A model generated the notes under the pieces. The model worked only from the letters and a program-made list of their open reading frames with translations, was not told the DNA's origin and made no database searches. Positions 49,191 to 59,400 of a stretch of DNA of 64,000 nucleotides are shown piece after piece. This stretch comes from Nemertoderma westbladi (Eukaryota > Xenacoelomorpha > Nemertodermatida > Nemertodermatidae): NCBI GenBank assembly GCA_032718475.1, contig JAUCBJ010008528.1, positions 62,001 through 126,000 of the forward strand, in the 5' to 3' direction. Both the position numbers and the translations under genes were made by a program. The first letter of the stretch is position 1; the number at the start of each line of letters is the position of its first letter.

Positions 49191-49318
49191 CCTGGTAGCT
49201 CAGTGGTCTTAGGACACACACTCGGCTGATGATAACCGGAAGTTTGAAACCTAGGTACCGAGTTCGAGCCCCAATAGGGGCGGTTGATATTTTTCACTAT
49301 GGAGAGCATTATCATAAT
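49191..49318 (+). mobile_element. tRNA-derived SINE
   Basis: The head resembles a tRNA gene: TGGTAGCTCAGTGG matches the A box, and GAGTTCGAGCCCC about 50 bp later matches the B box of an internal RNA polymerase III promoter. Complementary ends CCGCCC and GGGGCGG imitate an acceptor stem. The tail GTTGATATTTTTCACTATGG is shared with the inverted copies at 48.55-48.80 kb. The anticodon arm is not well formed, so this is a SINE rather than a working tRNA gene. Confidence 0.8.
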
Positions 49319-51309
49319 GTACTATAACATTTAAGACTGTTCTACTGTTAAGTAAAGGGGATCAGGAGCGTGCTATTACTAAAATGTAGGGCTGCTAAAT
49401 ACAAAACCGCTACTTACCGTTGGATGGCGCTAATCTGCCGTCCGCTAATATATTTTACTAATTTTACACAACTCCTGCAAAATCGCTTGTTCCTTTCTCT
49501 ACCGATTGCTCGACAGAGAGCTAACTGTTCGAATCTATGAACCACGCGGGAATAACCAAAACAATAAACCCGAGTCGGCTCCCTAAGCTTACTTAAGACG
49601 AGTGCGAGAGGCTTTGCACTCAGAGTATTCTTACGCCTAATTCTATCACTATTAAAGCACGCTATTGCCTACGTCTTTTCTAATCGCGAATACTGGGGGT
49701 TCCCTAACGTATGTGTGAATGCGAGAATATTTAAAATAATCAAAATGGTACAGTGTTTGTCTCTACGTGGATAGTACCGCTCTGGGTCTAAACTTGCCTG
49801 CAGCTGGCTTTAGGCCAGCAAATTACTAGCGTGTTGTGTGTACCGAATAGTGCGATCTAGCTGATTGCCCGCTAATGCAAATAACCGCTCAGCGTGAATA
49901 GTTTACAGTACTCTAATTATTACTTTAGCTACTCTCCGCTATGCTGCGTACTAATTCTTAATTTTTACTAATCAATTACAGTCACAAATATGTAACAGCG
50001 TACTAATTACTAAGAGTTCCAGAATACGTAATTCTAATTTATTACGCAACAGGTTTCGCTAGTAATAGCCTAAATTGCCGTATTACTTTGACCTAATCAG
50101 TAACTAATTGTTGTAACTAAGAAATAGAAATCAATCAAAGAAAAGGGGGCGCCTACCTAAACATTCACAATCGTAGGCACACTTCAATAACACACCAATC
50201 AGCGTCAGCAATCACAGTTCGCAATTATGCAGTTAACTACTGTATAGCCCACAGTTATGCGACTCACTATTCGTACTTCACACTCCACGTTGTGATACGT
50301 GCAGGCCTCTCCCGGGTACAAATAGGACTCCTAACTAACCTGATTCCTGCCCCCCTAATACTAAATAGAGACGAAACCTGGATCATCAGCCCCCTAATTA
50401 CCGTACCGGCGATTGGTCTGCATACCACAGCGTGAACTACCCGACCGCAACGTTGACCCCCGCCAGCGTTGCTCGCTTTTGAATCCTCCGCTCTCCCTTC
50501 GTCGCTAACCCCCCGATGTGCCCACCGCCCACTGGCACCTTAGCCCTCCATTATGCTAATAGCTACCGTAGCGGCGCATGCAAATCACAAAGTCTGACAG
50601 TCTCAGAAATCCCTTAGGATTATTGCGTAGAAAGGAATCACATAGAACCATTAACAAAAGGTAGAAATCATAGTTCCAGTTGTAATTAGCAGTAATCGGT
50701 GGAGTTAATTGAGAAACACAATCAAGAATAATCGCACTAGCAAAGCATTTTGAGAAATTAATCGAAAATAGCAAATTGCAGAAATACGCTAAAATATCCG
50801 TCAAAAATGAATAGGGACAGCTCAGCAAGTACAAGGGTGTGGACTGTGAGGTATAGAACTAGATAGAGCTCTATCGGCAAACCGCCAATTTATAGGTGAT
50901 CCGGATGGGGTGATGCAATAGGGTGACTCAATCGCTCTCCTATTGGCTCTCCAGTCCGCGCTAGCATTAGACCAAGCTGGAAGCAGTTAGTCCAATAAGG
51001 AGGCCGGATTGTAGCCCTATCGCTGCCCAAACCTCGAATTATTACCATATATGGTAATGGATCATGTCCCTGGCTGCTGAATGGCCAGGACAGCGTCCCT
51101 ATGCTAGCCCTATTGATGCTAATATCAGCAAGCACAAAATCCAGGGTCCGACTAAACTTGCTACCCTGGAACTATCTACATATATCCTAATACAAAATTA
51201 CGTAGGTAGGGCTACATATTATACAAAATGGATGGATTCAAATATATGGGCGTTTTGGTTTCCCTATCTAAATATCACCTCGCTATTATACCTTATCTAA
51301 AATATTATG

Positions 51310-51410
51310 CTGCACAACGGACTAATATTACGTACAGTATAACGGACTAATATTGCATACAGTATAACGGACTAATATTGCATACTGCATAATGACTAAT
51401 ATATGTGGAT
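51310..51410. repeat. Short tandem repeat of about 25 bp
   Basis: Three near-identical units and a decayed fourth containing CGGACTAATATT and GCATACAGTATAA. Confidence 0.8.
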
Positions 51411-51732
51411 ACAGCGCCATATACCGTAACACCGCTCCAAGGGAAATCATATAATGTTTCCCTCCAACTGTAGAAGAGTATAAGGTGATGTATACAAAAC
51501 AAAATAAATTTCTTCCAACTAATCTAAATACTTGATACTATAAATCCTACTATTTACAAAATATTGCTATGGATATTGCATAATGAATTGCATACAAATT
51601 AAATTTACAAATATTATCTCTCTCATTCAAATTAAATTTACAAAATATTGTTTCTCGTTCTTACTACATAATGATTACTACATACAAGATCAAATATATA
51701 AAAAATTTGCTAGGGCAAGTGAAAGGAGTAAG

Positions 51733-51749
51733 CCAAACCCGCAGGTTTG
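51733..51749. repeat. Dispersed palindrome, copy 1 (non-coding)
   Basis: CCAAACCCGCAGGTTTG. Flanks (GGAGTAAG before; TCTCCCCAATCACTTCC after) resemble those of copy 2, so the shared unit is about 40 bp. Confidence 0.8.
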
Positions 51750-51905
51750 TCTCCCCAATCACTTCCTTCGCCTCTCTCATAATATAAATTCAAAACAGCT
51801 CAACTAGTGTATATGAGTCTAGTCGAAGATTTCTAAATGCTACAATATACATCAGAGCGACGATGATGTATATATCTAGAGTCTGTCGCCCTGTGCTATA
51901 ATGTA

Positions 51906-54900
51906 TTATCGACCCGCTCCTGGGTTCTTTGGGCTCGCTCCTCTCTTTCGCCCCCTGCCCAGATACACCAGTCGTCCTCCAGTCGACTCCGTTGACGGCG
52001 TCCGTGAGGCGTCACTCCCCGGAACCGGCGACGATGTTCCCTGAGCCCCGACAGATTCCCGGCTCGTGCTTCTTCCTCGGCCTCGTCCCAATTGTCGTGC
52101 TCCTGTGGTCGCTTCCGCCAACTCTTCCTTATGCAGTTGCACTCGCGCCTTCTCCGACGCTCCCTGCACCTTGCGCTGCAACCTCTGTGCTTCTATAATA
52201 GAGTGATAGTGGTCGTCCTTGACTTGACGCTTGTCTTGGACCCCTCCTCCTGGTTCCTTCCGCGAGCCTTGAGCTCCAGCGGTCGTCGCTGTGGTCGCTG
52301 CGATCCTCTGTTCCCGTATCCTCTCAGCGGTCAATGAACCCACTGGCACATGAGTCAACAAGAATTCGTTGCGGTATTGTATAGCCGCCATCCTCCAATC
52401 ACCTCGCGCGCGTACCACTTTTCTAGTCTCCGTAAATACACCCTTCATGATGCGATCGCAAATAGCAACGAAGTTCCAGGTGTACTTATTGTCCATATTC
52501 AACTGTCTGAAGTATTCTCGAACTACGATAACTCCAGTGTTCTGTGGAAGGTCTTGAGCAGTTAGGATGAGTTCCTGATATTGTGGTAGCGATTGTAGAT
52601 ATGGCTCGTACGCAACATGTGATGGGTCTACTGCCCAGAATCCATATCCCGCCTTAAATGGTAACCAACGCATCTGCGCTTGAATATGGTAATCAGCCAC
52701 ACTCTCCCACTTATCTAACATCTCCCGAAGTAGGTTAACGCTATGGTTTTGAAAGGAATCATCTCGCAGCTGACATCTCGCGCTACGATGTCCCTTTACC
52801 CCACAATATCCACATTGAGAAATGAAGACGGTGCACGTGTGAAACGAATGGTCGGTCTCATTACACCAACGACAGACCTTATGCGCCGCCTCTACTACCG
52901 CGTCGCACGACTTTAGATTGTGCCTTGTGCTGCCGCACAATTTGCACCTACGCGCTTGTGGAAACCAGGCCCTCTCGTATATGAGGTCTCCAATCGGTTT
53001 CGCACTTCTTTCCTTCCCAATGTCTAATACGATGTCGTCCTCTCCGGTCAACGGTTGTCGATCCGGAACAAAGTAAACATCCTCGCCCTTGTCCTCTATC
53101 TCCAATATTTCCTCCCGCGTTCGTTTCGGATATGTCTTCTCCACCGGAAGATCTACTCCGAACACCTCTACTAACGTCTCCGGCCAGCCCTCCTTAACAG
53201 GTCTATCAGCCTCCGAGTGGAAGGGAGTACCAAACCCGCGGGTTTGATTCCCGAACCACTTCTCCAAAGCTTCTGGCGTCGGATACTCCATCGACGGTCG
53301 GTCTCCCAAATCTCCGATGTTCTGTCGATATACTCCTTGGAATATCGCTAATCCTCTCCTTACCATCGACGTATTCTCTAACGACTGGTTGAAGAACGGG
53401 GTTAAGAAACGCTTCATCACGTCGGATTGGATTCCCCCTTTCGAGCGAACGTATTGATCTCCTCCGAATACCAATGGATGACGCTTCAAAACTCGCGCAA
53501 CGATATCCGCTAATAAACAAGTCACCGTGTTCGACTCAAGCACCAAGTAATATTGTAGCGACGCACGGGGTGGCGCGCAAATGTTCCAATACACTAACGC
53601 TTGCCGCTTGAAGTGGGATTTGAACTCCGCTCCCGGTGGCGTGTTGTATTCGCCATACGCCTCCTCGTACTTCTTCTGCGTCTTTAACTTAAAGTCCCAA
53701 TTATACAATAAGTGTGCTATGAAGCCCATACCAGTCTTGGCAGAGTTGGGATACTCCCTATAAATTCCAATGTCCTGTGCCCATAGCAACAATAGCTTGG
53801 TGTCGACAAACGGTCTCGGCAATCTATCTTCCAGATCAGTCATGGCGTTGAAGTCGCTCTCCAAATCGCTCTGGACTCCCGATCCCACCTTGACGTAATC
53901 TTGGTTGAGAATAGCCTCTCTAACTTTCTTGGGTAGCATCCTGGCGTCGATACGCTCCGCTCCGTGCATACCTCCTCGCCTGCATACCTCCAAAATCTGC
54001 TCCCTAGGATCCTTCCCTTTCCGATATTGTGTCGTTATGATGGGCTCCGGTCTCTCTCGATCCGCCCTCACACGCATAAACACATGAGTCACACCATCGG
54101 CTGCACGAATTTGAATACACTTGCTGGTCAAACATTCCTGATGGGACCCTCCTTCATTGTCGTAGAACATCACCCTCCAATCCTGCAGTGATTCCTCCGT
54201 TTTCCTCCACTGACGCTGAATCTCGTCTGATGGGGTCCACATGCGCTCGATAGCCTTGTGGTCATCATATCGGGTATAAGAACCCTTCCTCCTCAGCCAC
54301 GTCTGGTCTACCTCCTCGTCGTCTGGGAATGTAGCCACCGCGACCCATACCTTGATGTACTTATCCAACCATCCAAATAATTTGCTCTCCTTCCCCGGAG
54401 CTCCAATCTTATCCAATGTGTCGTAATCTGTGATCTGCATTGGGACATCACGCAAGAACTTCACGCATAAAACTTCCCGTAGACAGTCAACGTTCCAATG
54501 ATCCGCCATTCTTACCATCGGCAAGAATCGTATCGCTTCTCGCGACTCTGGATGATCTACTAATATCGCAGGTTCGGTGCCGTCGGAATAATACACCGGT
54601 CGGGGTTGAGATACGACCTGTGGAACAAATCCGGTCACTCTCCTCGTCTCCTCTTGATGTCTATCGGCGGTCTTATTATACTCCGCTATCCTGTTCTCAA
54701 ATAACTCTTTCGCCTTCACCGCTCGCTCCTCCTGCCGCAACGCGTCTATGTCGTCCTGATGCTCAGGCGTGAGGCTTCTCGCTCGGTGAGGTGAAGTAAA
54801 CGCAGTCCAGGGACTCGAGAGCTCCAAACCCGCGGGTTTGGTACCCGAGTCCCGTGCCGCTTCGCGCCGCGCCTCTAGATCCTTATAGGCTCGGTACAGC

Positions 54901-55307
54901 GAAATGGCCGCTGCCGTCTCTATCAAACTGGGTGTCGAACAGGGTTTAATCTCCGTATACGGATCTAATGTCGTAACGGTCGGCGTAATGGGTCTCGGAG
55001 GTCGCTTTCCGCTGAAGTCGATACTGATCATCGGGTTGCTCATCGGGTAACCTCCCTCGTTGTATCTAAGGAACTGGTGAGCTGGACATCGCGTTAATAT
55101 CGGTTCTGGATGTTGCTCGTCTAGTCGGTCGGGAATCGCTACGTCTTGCTTATTCATGCATTCACCACACTTGTAGAAGAGCTTGTACACGCTGAAGACT
55201 TTCGGCGTCTCCTGATCCTCGCCTCGAGTCCTCCGGTACAGATGCATTCCGTCGAACTGATCTCGGATTGCAGGTAGAGGTTCTTCGTGTCGTAAATACA
55301 TATTCAT
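51906..55307 (-). CDS. LTR-element ORF: DEDD-exonuclease-like core and three CCHC zinc knuckles
   Basis: 1,133 codons, intact. The N-terminal third holds two CxxC-type pairs (YKCGEC and RCPAH) and a charged helical part (about 135-225). Residues about 375-605 look like a DnaQ/WRN-type 3'-5' exonuclease fold: FYDNEGG (D383, E385), QDYVKVGSGVQSDLES (D481), FVDTKLLLLWAQD, GMGFIAHLLYNWDFKLK and QYYLVLES, where Y587xxxE591 sits in place of the usual YxxxD. Residues about 788-845 are three CX2CX4HX4C knuckles (CKLCGSTRHNLKSC, CRWCNETDHSFHTC, CGYCGVKGHRSARC). The C-terminus is Gly/Arg-rich. It lies downstream of an LTR and PBS (56.05 kb), which makes it the first large ORF of a retroelement, in the gag position. 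No RT follows within the window. The open frame continues upstream of the first Met (ISADPDEEIARLYH), so the true protein may be longer. Domain assignment is by motif only. Confidence 0.75.
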   Translation of the reverse strand: MNMYLRHEEPLPAIRDQFDGMHLYRRTRGEDQETPKVFSVYKLFYKCGECMNKQDVAIPDRLDEQHPEPILTRCPAHQFLRYNEGGYPMSNPMISIDFSGKRPPRPITPTVTTLDPYTEIKPCSTPSLIETAAAISLYRAYKDLEARREAARDSGTKPAGLELSSPWTAFTSPHRARSLTPEHQDDIDALRQEERAVKAKELFENRIAEYNKTADRHQEETRRVTGFVPQVVSQPRPVYYSDGTEPAILVDHPESREAIRFLPMVRMADHWNVDCLREVLCVKFLRDVPMQITDYDTLDKIGAPGKESKLFGWLDKYIKVWVAVATFPDDEEVDQTWLRRKGSYTRYDDHKAIERMWTPSDEIQRQWRKTEESLQDWRVMFYDNEGGSHQECLTSKCIQIRAADGVTHVFMRVRADRERPEPIITTQYRKGKDPREQILEVCRRGGMHGAERIDARMLPKKVREAILNQDYVKVGSGVQSDLESDFNAMTDLEDRLPRPFVDTKLLLLWAQDIGIYREYPNSAKTGMGFIAHLLYNWDFKLKTQKKYEEAYGEYNTPPGAEFKSHFKRQALVYWNICAPPRASLQYYLVLESNTVTCLLADIVARVLKRHPLVFGGDQYVRSKGGIQSDVMKRFLTPFFNQSLENTSMVRRGLAIFQGVYRQNIGDLGDRPSMEYPTPEALEKWFGNQTRGFGTPFHSEADRPVKEGWPETLVEVFGVDLPVEKTYPKRTREEILEIEDKGEDVYFVPDRQPLTGEDDIVLDIGKERSAKPIGDLIYERAWFPQARRCKLCGSTRHNLKSCDAVVEAAHKVCRWCNETDHSFHTCTVFISQCGYCGVKGHRSARCQLRDDSFQNHSVNLLREMLDKWESVADYHIQAQMRWLPFKAGYGFWAVDPSHVAYEPYLQSLPQYQELILTAQDLPQNTGVIVVREYFRQLNMDNKYTWNFVAICDRIMKGVFTETRKVVRARGDWRMAAIQYRNEFLLTHVPVGSLTAERIREQRIAATTATTAGAQGSRKEPGGGVQDKRQVKDDHYHSIIEAQRLQRKVQGASEKARVQLHKEELAEATTGARQLGRGRGRSTSRESVGAQGTSSPVPGSDASRTPSTESTGGRLVYLGRGRKRGASPKNPGAGR
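53230..53246. repeat. Dispersed palindrome, copy 2 (in frame in the exonuclease-like ORF)
   Basis: CCAAACCCGCGGGTTTG, read on minus as NQTRGFGT (about residues 688-694). Flanks GGGAGTA and ATTCCCGAACCACTTC match copy 1. Confidence 0.85.
54824..54841. repeat. Dispersed palindrome, copy 3 (in frame in the exonuclease-like ORF)
   Basis: CCAAACCCGCGGGTTTGG, a perfect 18-bp palindrome. Read on minus as TKPAGLE (about residues 156-162), in a low-complexity stretch between predicted helices. Confidence 0.85.
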
Positions 55308-55495
55308 ATGGTACAGTCGTGCGATCTCCTCATCCGGGTCTGCACTAATGTCACATAGTCCAAAGCGAAGTCGTAAGGATACCGCGTGCGATACTCTTTC
55401 CGCAAAACCTCCATCCGGTCCCCCAACGCTCTCATTCTTTCCCTCCGTAATTCCTTATCATAAGTCGGTTTATATTTTCCATTTAGCTCCATCAC
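55304..55495 (-). CDS. 63-codon leader ORF, or frameshifted N-terminus of the large ORF
   Basis: Its stop overlaps the start codon of the 1,133-codon ORF as ATGA (55,307-55,304), an arrangement that could allow stop-restart translation. However, the large ORF's frame is open upstream and reads protein-like (DISADPDEEIARLYH) across the end of this ORF. The first 50 residues here (YKPTYDKELRRERMRALGDR, then RYPYDFALDYV) are also protein-like. A single frameshift at about 55,340-55,380 would join the two. Whether this is a programmed shift, a mutation or two real ORFs cannot be decided here. Confidence 0.5.
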   Translation of the reverse strand: MMELNGKYKPTYDKELRRERMRALGDRMEVLRKEYRTRYPYDFALDYVTLVQTRMRRSHDCTI

Positions 55496-56046
55496 GGACC
55501 GCCCATGGTAGTAAACGTTAGAGTCTTTACATCCTGGTCGCGCGAATGGTAGCTCCGCCTCCTCTCTGGCAGTAAATCCTCTGCGCGGTTACGCTCTAAT
55601 ATCCTTCTCCATTATGCCTCGCGTATATACATATATATATCCCAATAAGTGCCGTTACGTAACCAATTACACTGTGGGTAAATCAGTTAGATGTCGCCGA
55701 AGGACAGACCTCCCGAACCCCCCCCCGCCTTCCAGCAGTTCAGGTTCGACTCTCTAGATCCCGTCTCTTCCTAACTAACTATCCTCTAACCTATTCCCAT
55801 GCATAGCGCAAAACTTTGGAGATAAACTGGCCGTGACCAACTCACTTTTTGATGCCCAAACTACTCCCATTACTCGTACTGAACTACAGTAGTTAGAAAG
55901 GACCATAGCCACAATACTCGACACAATACTCGACTATACCAAACCCACAGGTTTGATAATCGAACATCACACATCCTGCAAACTACTGAGTGGGGTCCAT
56001 GTACGCCTCTGGTGCTACTAACCTTTAGCACCTTAGTTGCACTGTT
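55496..56046. other. Retroelement leader between PBS and first ORF
   Basis: About 550 bp with no ORF, on the minus-strand path from the PBS to the 63-codon ORF. It contains one copy of the dispersed palindrome (55,939) and a C-rich run at 55,719-55,727. It is the expected position of a packaging signal, though no specific structure was identified. Confidence 0.5.
55939..55955. repeat. Dispersed palindrome, copy 4 (leader)
   Basis: CCAAACCCACAGGTTTG, in the untranslated leader between PBS and ORF. Confidence 0.8.
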
Positions 56047-56053
56047 GGCACCA
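56035..56053 (-). promoter_or_regulatory. Primer-binding site
   Basis: On the minus strand TGGTGCCAACAGTGCAAC begins three bases after the LTR end. The first 14 bases complement a tRNA 3' end ending in CCA. This marks the LTR at 56,057-56,450 as a 5' LTR for the ORFs at 55.5-51.9 kb. Confidence 0.65.
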
Positions 56054-56056
56054 ATC

Positions 56057-56450
56057 TGTGGAAGTTGCTAAACTCAATTTACACTCCTACGTAATATAGC
56101 CGTCACCATGGTTTCTAAATGCTATTTTCCAGGCTTCACGACTTTTCAAATTACTGTTTATCTATAGACGAATTCTAAAACACGTCTATACACAGCGTCT
56201 GGAATTGTCTTGGGTTCACTTTTCTAATTTTAAAAATTTTTTAATTTTCCCAAAATTTTAAAATAAAATTTTGTTTTGATACCCACCAGACAAAACTCAA
56301 CGCAAATCACCACAACCCCGCTCCTATGCATTTCCTTGTATCTGCATACGAGGAATGCATACGAAGTGAGTTGCGTCTAACACTAATTCTGTTTTGAGGC
56401 AGGAGACAAACTATAATCTCCCGTCTCGATACGTGTCTCCTCTAATAACA
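56057..56450 (-). repeat. Putative LTR, 394 bp
   Basis: On the minus strand the segment begins TGTTATTAGAGG and ends CTTCCACA (TGT...ACA ends) and is followed three bases later by a PBS. It begins only 16 bp after the BEL integrase ORF stop at 56,467, where a 3' LTR would be expected, so it may serve as the 3' LTR of the upstream BEL element and the 5' LTR of the downstream ORF. No purine-rich polypurine tract precedes it. No second copy exists in the window, so its status rests on ends and position. Confidence 0.6.
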
Positions 56451-56466
56451 CGATATCTTGGACCGG

Positions 56467-59400
56467 TCAGTCCAAGGTGTGTAAACCATTAGTTTTACAC
56501 TTCTTTGGGTGTGGACACTTGCACCTAATTTTCACAGTGACTGTGCGCACTATGTTTTGCAAATCTGGGTGTGTGTGCAAGATCACTCCCGTCTCCCAAT
56601 ACTTTCTCTTGACAATCGGTTCGGTTATCAATACGTAATCTCCCCTTTGGAGACTCCGAACCGTTTTGTACCACTTTGTTCTGGTAGATATGGTGGGAAG
56701 ATAGTATTCCCGCCAATATTCCCAGAATGTGTACGCCACAAATTGTGTCACCTTCCACCTTTTATGACTATATAGGTCGGCACTAACGGGTTCTGATGCC
56801 GGCACAAGAAATGCTGGACTCTGCATTAGCAAATGATTTGGCGTTAATGCAACACCGTCTGGCAACATAGCTATCGGCCTCGAGTTTAGGGTATGCTCGA
56901 TTTCAATGAAAGCTGTGACCAGTTCGTCGTCGGTAAGTTGTTTGTTCACAGGCAATGTTTTAGCAATGGCCTGTTTTACAGAGCGAACTAAACGCTCCCA
57001 ACTTCCTCCTCTCCAAGGACTTTCTGGAGTATTGAATCTCCATTCTACTCTTTGCGGCAAAAGTGCTGCAGAAATTTCCTTATTCTGTGCCGCTTTATGA
57101 GCCGCGTTCAACTCGCTATTCCCTCCGACAAAGTTTGTACCCTTATCGGAGTAGAACGCCTTTACTAGTCCTCTCCTGGCCATAAATCTCTTTAAGGCCA
57201 GGAGCAGAGATTTGGTCGACATGTCTGCCACACGCTCGATATGTATGGCTCTACTAGCCATGCATGTCAGTAGCAGACCCCATCGCTTGTGGGTCAGCCG
57301 TCCACTCTTTGCCTCAATCGGACCAAAACAATCCACCCCTGTGTTCGTAAAGGGTGGGTCATATGCCTGCACTCTCGCTTCCGGGAGTTCAGCCATCTCC
57401 TGTTCCAATACTCTGGCGTTCACCCTCTTGCAAACCAGACAGGCGTCATACATAGTGCCGACTGCCCTGCTTGGCTGCAATAGAATGAATCGCTGTCTCG
57501 CTGCCGACAAACAGTGTAACTTTCCCGCGTGATGTAACCTCTTGTGTATATCCCATAGAATCGCTCTTTGCAATTCTATTGGGTGACTAGGGATTATCAC
57601 TGGGAACCGAAACTGCGAGTTTATGTCGACAGTCTGGATTCTCGATCTATGACAAATCAAACCCTTATGGATTAATGGACTCCATTTTCTAAGGGGTTTA
57701 TAGAGAACTGGTCGTTGAGCCGATAATAGATGGAATTCTTTCGGGAAGGCACACATTTGATAATGCTTCAAATGCTTTAATTCCGCTTGATCAATCTCAT
57801 CCTCTGTCAGAGGTTGTTTCAATTTCCGAATTCGCTCTCTATTGGTGCTCAATGGTTCTCTCAAATGTTCCGAATGTTTTAAACAAAGGTACGAAACGTA
57901 TCGGCTTAACCACGCAGTTCTTTTACAAATTGTCAGCCAAGAGGCAGACGAATTTAGTAATTTGTCATAAACACTGCATGACTCTAATGCCAGCGACGGT
58001 TGTCCGCTAACCAATGGAAGTTTCGAATCCAAACCCGCAGGTTCGGAAACCAAAGGCTCCATTGTGTCGGTCATTTTCTGTCCGTCACTTACCAATTGTG
58101 ACTGTCGTCTAGTCTGTAAGGGTGGTTTTATGTCGTAACTTACCCTTCCTGACCTAGTAGTCACGTAAGTCTGTTGGTCTGACAGGTCTCCGGGCCGCTC
58201 CAATGACTCTTCAGGCCGCTCCAATGACTCTTCAGGCCGCTCCAATGACTTAAGTTTGGCTTTAGACTTTGACTTAGAGACTTTCTCCACTTTGACTTCT
58301 GCATCTTCAGGCATCGGATTGGTCACTATCTTTAGTCGCTCTGGCCAATGTTCCTGTGTCCTCGTTAGAAAATCAGGTCCATGCAACCAAAACTCCTGCG
58401 ACTCTTCCTGACAGAATTCCGCCGGCATTGCACCTCTCGAAGTTATGTCGGCCGGGTTCAACACTCCCGGACAATGTCTCCATTGTTCCTTCGTCGAAAG
58501 GTCGACGATCTGAGCGCGTCTATTGCCCACAAATGTCTTTAGTGCAATATTGTCGGCCGCAATGTATACTAACACCAAGGATGCGTCCGCCCAATAGAAT
58601 AAGGTCAATGTCGTGTCTAACTCCTCAATTATCTGCTTACTTACCTCGACTGAAACTACAGCCGCCTGTAACTCTGCACGAGGGACAGTCATGTATTTGA
58701 CCGGCATTGTCTTTGATCTAGAAGTCACAAAGGCCGTCTCAAATTTGTCCTGACTTACCTCTCGGCGAAGGTAGGCTACCATACCAAAGCCGGTGTCACT
58801 TGCGTCACTAAATAGGTGGAGTTCGAGATCAGCTGGGAATACCAGCTGATTCGGAAAGTAGGAACGGGGTACATCTATATTTTTCAATAGATGCAACTCG
58901 GCTTCCCACTCCCTCCACTGCTTTGCATGTATAGGAGATATTGGTTCGTCCCACTCTATGTCGGACAACCAAATTTTTCTCATGCACGCTCGTGCCTGTA
59001 ATATAACCGGACTGATAAAGTTCATCGGGTCAAATAGTCTACTTAAAGTCGATAAGCAAATTCTCTTAGTCAAAACTTTGTCTGGGCTACTGGGCTCAAA
59101 TCTAACTCTTACCTGGAACTTATCTGAGTTCGGGTTCCAAGCGAGTCCCAGTACTCGCGCCATGGGGATTGGTTCTACTCCCAATTCAATGTCTCCGCTC
59201 CCGCGATCTTTTACCGGGAACGATTCTAATAGGGCCTCCGAATTTGTAGTGAACTTGGTCAGAGGAAATCCCCCTGTAGCCAAGCACTCTTGCAGGCCGT
59301 GAGCCACTTCTATGGCTTGTTCCGCTGTGTCCTTGGACACCAATCCGTCGTCCATGTAGAAGTTTCTCAATATAGACTCAATTACCTCTACTGGATACTT

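Larger units (their letters stand above)
49319..51905. other. Non-coding flank of the minus-strand retroelement; possible promoter
   Basis: No convincing CDS. On the minus strand, CCTATAAATTGG (50,887-50,898) is a good TATA box, with AGCCAATAGGAG about 50 bp upstream (near 50,940). This is promoter-like spacing, suggesting an LTR or 5' region firing leftward. A 92-codon minus frame at 50,834-50,556 follows it but has no recognisable homology. At about 51,310-51,410 roughly 25-bp units (ACGGACTAATATTGCATACA type) repeat three to four times. One copy of the dispersed palindrome is at 51,733. I could not find a second copy of the 56-kb LTR here. Confidence 0.45.

Noticed and set aside
49191-49290. 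Functional tRNA gene
   Set aside because: A and B boxes are present but the anticodon arm does not form properly, and the same tail is shared with neighbouring copies; it is a SINE.
49319-51905. Second copy of the 56-kb LTR as a 3' LTR
   Set aside because: I looked for the TGTTATTAGAGG start and CTTCCACA end in this interval and found neither.
52092-54772. Plus-strand ORFs opposite the exonuclease-like ORF
   Set aside because: Shadows of the 1,133-codon minus-strand ORF, without motifs of their own.
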